NCBI GenBank assembly: GCA_050185515.1
Contig: JBFWZG010000089.1
Coordinates: 1 to 14,785 of the forward strand
Source: JAQSWP01 sp050185515
GTDB taxonomy: Bacteria; Pseudomonadota; Alphaproteobacteria; Reyranellales; JAQSWP01
Length of the DNA stretch: 14,785 bases
Reading direction: 5' to 3'
The notes under the pieces are model-generated. The model saw nothing but the letters and a program-made list of their open reading frames with translations. It did not search any database and was not told the DNA's origin. Positions 14,001 through 14,785 of the stretch are shown piece after piece. Numbering within the stretch: position 1 is the first letter of the stretch; each line of letters starts with the position of its first letter. The position numbers and the translations under genes were made by a program.

Positions 14001-14785
14001 GGGTCGGGCGACGATCTCGTTGTCGGCGGCCGCGAACTCGGCGTCGGCGGCGCCGAACTCGGTGACACGCTCTATGGCGGCCAGGGCAACGACCGGCTGG
14101 TGGGCGACGATCTGAACCCCGGCAGCATTGCCGGCGGCGCCGACCTGCTCTATGGCGGCCAAGGCATCGATACGGTCGAAGGCGGCGTCGGCAACGACAC
14201 GCTGTTCGGCGGCGCCGGGCTGGACACCATCGATGGCGGCGACGGCAACGACGTCATCGTCGACGGCGATGGCGTGCTGCTCGCCGCCGGCGGTTACGGT
14301 TCGGACATCATTGCCTTGACACTGGATACGGTCGGTCTCGGCGGCCCGGACGACGGCGACGGCAATGGTGCGGGCGGCGGTCCCGTGGTGATCTATGGCG
14401 GCATCAATTCGACGCTGGAGGGCGTGGACGGCGCCGACCGCGTTTTCGTGTCCGGCAGTTACGACGAAGTCGTGGCCGGTCTTGGCTTCGACAGCGACCT
14501 TTATGTCGGGTCAGCCGATGCCGGCGCAGGCCTGCTGCGCGACCTGGTGAGCGGCGACGACGGCAACGACGTCATCTCCACCTGGTATGGCAACGATGAA
14601 GTCTCGGGCGGCGCCGACGACGACGCGCTATGGGGCGGGGCGGGATCCGACACCATCTACGGCGGACCCGGCACCGACTATCTCTACGGCGGCTGGGGCG
14701 ACAACGACGTGCTCGTGGGCGGCGCCGGCACCGACTACTACTACTGGTCCCGTACCGACGGCCAGGGCGACCAACTCTTCGACGA
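11061..14785 (+). CDS. Large RTX calcium-binding repeat protein, RTX2 (3' end beyond window)
   Basis: The frame is open from the ATG at 11061 to the right edge, at least 1241 codons with no stop. CGGAG 8 bases upstream supports this start; an in-frame ATG at 11037 lacks a ribosome binding site. The N-terminus (MGKTFVFGPDSGPDNP) has no signal peptide. Residues about 75-150 carry the DLIVW and DIFDMGGGEDVVNLT module seen in RTX1. Nonapeptide blocks such as GGGNDEIFGS and GGEGDDTIYGG follow. An FVRGSY module (near 12140) precedes five tandem about 79-residue repeats (residues 436-834), then a GVEIVVAGAAADVINLTY module, more nonapeptides and a second FVSGSY module. The final visible part, GNDVISTWYG to DYYYWSR, matches the RTX1 C-terminal module. 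In RTX1 about 124 codons follow that motif, so a similar tail probably lies beyond the window. Type I secretion is expected from the family; no enzymatic domain is recognised. Confidence 0.88.
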   Translation, partial: MGKTFVFGPDSGPDNPNTINLDFQIVGGVGFTTRRNEFGMPQGGSFNTVSTGGLNNLAATAFNMAELVGEDSSDRLNGTEFGDLIVWEYSTSGFIGPRYLLPSGGFAAIDIFDMGGGEDVVNLTYLNDNNPATVDIAYLDNAVIFGGLGNDVIWSGNGNDQIFGGGGITAAGAGDETLFGGGGNDEIFGSALTFNNISGDSGNDTLYGGSNNDGITGGEGDDTIYGGNDNDALTGDQGNDRILAGLGADDLIGGDGNDTLFGDGGADVLDGSVGFLDSLYGGGDNDTVQDGDGAVYASGDAGDDSVSITYAAGWNAGLSTVRGGDGADTILVNALNASTVSIVLAGDDTTGSAGADSVFVRGSYASIVASLGGGADTYAYQAIGSPSGARVDTVYGGTGNDSIDTGAGNDFLFGDDNNDTLIGGAGADSLYGGAGIDIISYETSTAGVVMGLNGVVGSGGDAQGDVAWTDVENLTGSELADRLTGNNSVNLILGLGGNDTIEGLGGADSLNGGTGINWLSYANSAGAVTVNLGTGSGSGGDAAGDTFTGFQNLIGSGLADILIGSAAANTIYGGAGVDTIEGGVGADSMHGDGGADWLSYAGSASGVTVNMATGTGSGGDAAGDTFTSFRNLIGSGTGDHLIGDATPNTILGGNGVDTIEGGVGGDSLDGEGGEDWISYAGSTAGVIVDIGANAAGGGDAEGDVIASFRHLIGSGQADTLSGGGAANSIVAGEGNDYVEGGNGGDAMFGDGGTDTLSYAGSTSEPDGRTGVAVTLGSGVGSGGHAAGDTNSGFENLIGSAFDDVLGGDAGSNEIEGGGGADRISAGSRGDTIYGGAGNDELAGEDGLDTLFGGDGLDSLLVESSSSVGGGGIFVAGWDGESGSSPVNVAVAAGAALFGDTAFGGADIDTLDISDASNRSTRTAYFSPTANIGQVLAGVEIVVAGAAADVINLTYNDGSTRAAYADDVTAFAGANADVVFSGSGDDLVVGGRELGVGGAELGDTLYGGQGNDRLVGDDLNPGSIAGGADLLYGGQGIDTVEGGVGNDTLFGGAGLDTIDGGDGNDVIVDGDGVLLAAGGYGSDIIALTLDTVGLGGPDDGDGNGAGGGPVVIYGGINSTLEGVDGADRVFVSGSYDEVVAGLGFDSDLYVGSADAGAGLLRDLVSGDDGNDVISTWYGNDEVSGGADDDALWGGAGSDTIYGGPGTDYLYGGWGDNDVLVGGAGTDYYYWSRTDGQGDQLFD
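12366..13560 (+). repeat. Five tandem copies of an about 79-residue RTX-associated repeat in RTX2
   Basis: Copies start at 12366 (240 bp), 12606, 12843, 13080 (237 bp each) and 13317 (longer, with a 6-residue insert EPDGRT, ending near 13560). Each opens with a D/N-W/I-L-SYAGS-type strand. Then come G-V-T-V-N-L-like and GSGGDAAGD segments, a short F-x-NLIGS strand, an ADxLIG segment and two nonapeptides ending in DSLxGxGG. Copies two and three are the most alike. Similar repeats are known from many alphaproteobacterial RTX proteins. The array probably grew by unequal recombination. Confidence 0.82.
14562..14753 (+). repeat. C-terminal module shared with RTX1 (GNDVIS to YYYWSR), copy in RTX2
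   Basis: The order is GNDVISTWYGNDEVSGG, then nonapeptides including GGAGSDTIYGG and DYLYGG, then GTDYYYWSRTDGQGD. It is the counterpart of 8834-9022 in RTX1. The YYYWSR codons are at 14736-14753. Confidence 0.75.

Overview
The window is high-GC DNA with tightly packed genes, ATGA overlaps and codon use typical of a proteobacterium. The RTX protein style and the catabolic genes suggest an alphaproteobacterium with a versatile aromatic or organic-acid metabolism. That placement is inference; no rRNA or other taxonomic marker is present.

Left part (1-6396): a catabolic locus around a divergent promoter. On the minus strand a TetR regulator overlaps, by ATGA, a short-chain dehydrogenase that runs off the left edge. 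On the plus strand lie a Rieske non-heme iron oxygenase alpha subunit, two tandem PaaG-type enoyl-CoA hydratase/isomerase paralogues, an SMP-30/gluconolactonase-type hydrolase and a PcaF-type 3-oxoadipyl-CoA thiolase. A strong intrinsic terminator closes the group. A perfect 13-bp palindrome just upstream of the TetR start is the best operator candidate. The enzymes fit a CoA-thioester pathway in which the oxygenase attacks a ring or carboxylate, the crotonases isomerise or hydrate, the lactonase opens a lactone and the thiolase releases acetyl-CoA. The substrate cannot be named, and no CoA ligase, ferredoxin or oxygenase reductase lies next to the oxygenase.

Right part (6397-14785): two large RTX (hemolysin-type calcium-binding) proteins flank an adrenodoxin-reductase/FprA-like flavoprotein gene. 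RTX1 is complete (about 892 aa). RTX2 is open at the right edge (at least 1241 aa). Both lack a Sec signal peptide, as expected for type I secretion, but no secretion ABC transporter, membrane-fusion protein or TolC gene is in the window. The two share non-RTX modules interspersed among the nonapeptide blocks and a C-terminal module with a Tyr-Tyr-Tyr-Trp-Ser-Arg signature, so they are paralogues. RTX2 also holds a five-copy tandem array of an about 79-residue repeat. AT-richer leaders precede both RTX genes, and hairpins follow the thiolase, RTX1 and, more weakly, the flavoprotein gene.

The most interesting points are the modular architecture shared by the RTX pair, the palindromic operator candidate, the hairpin that presents the ribosome binding site of the first PaaG-like gene, and the enzyme combination of the catabolic operon.
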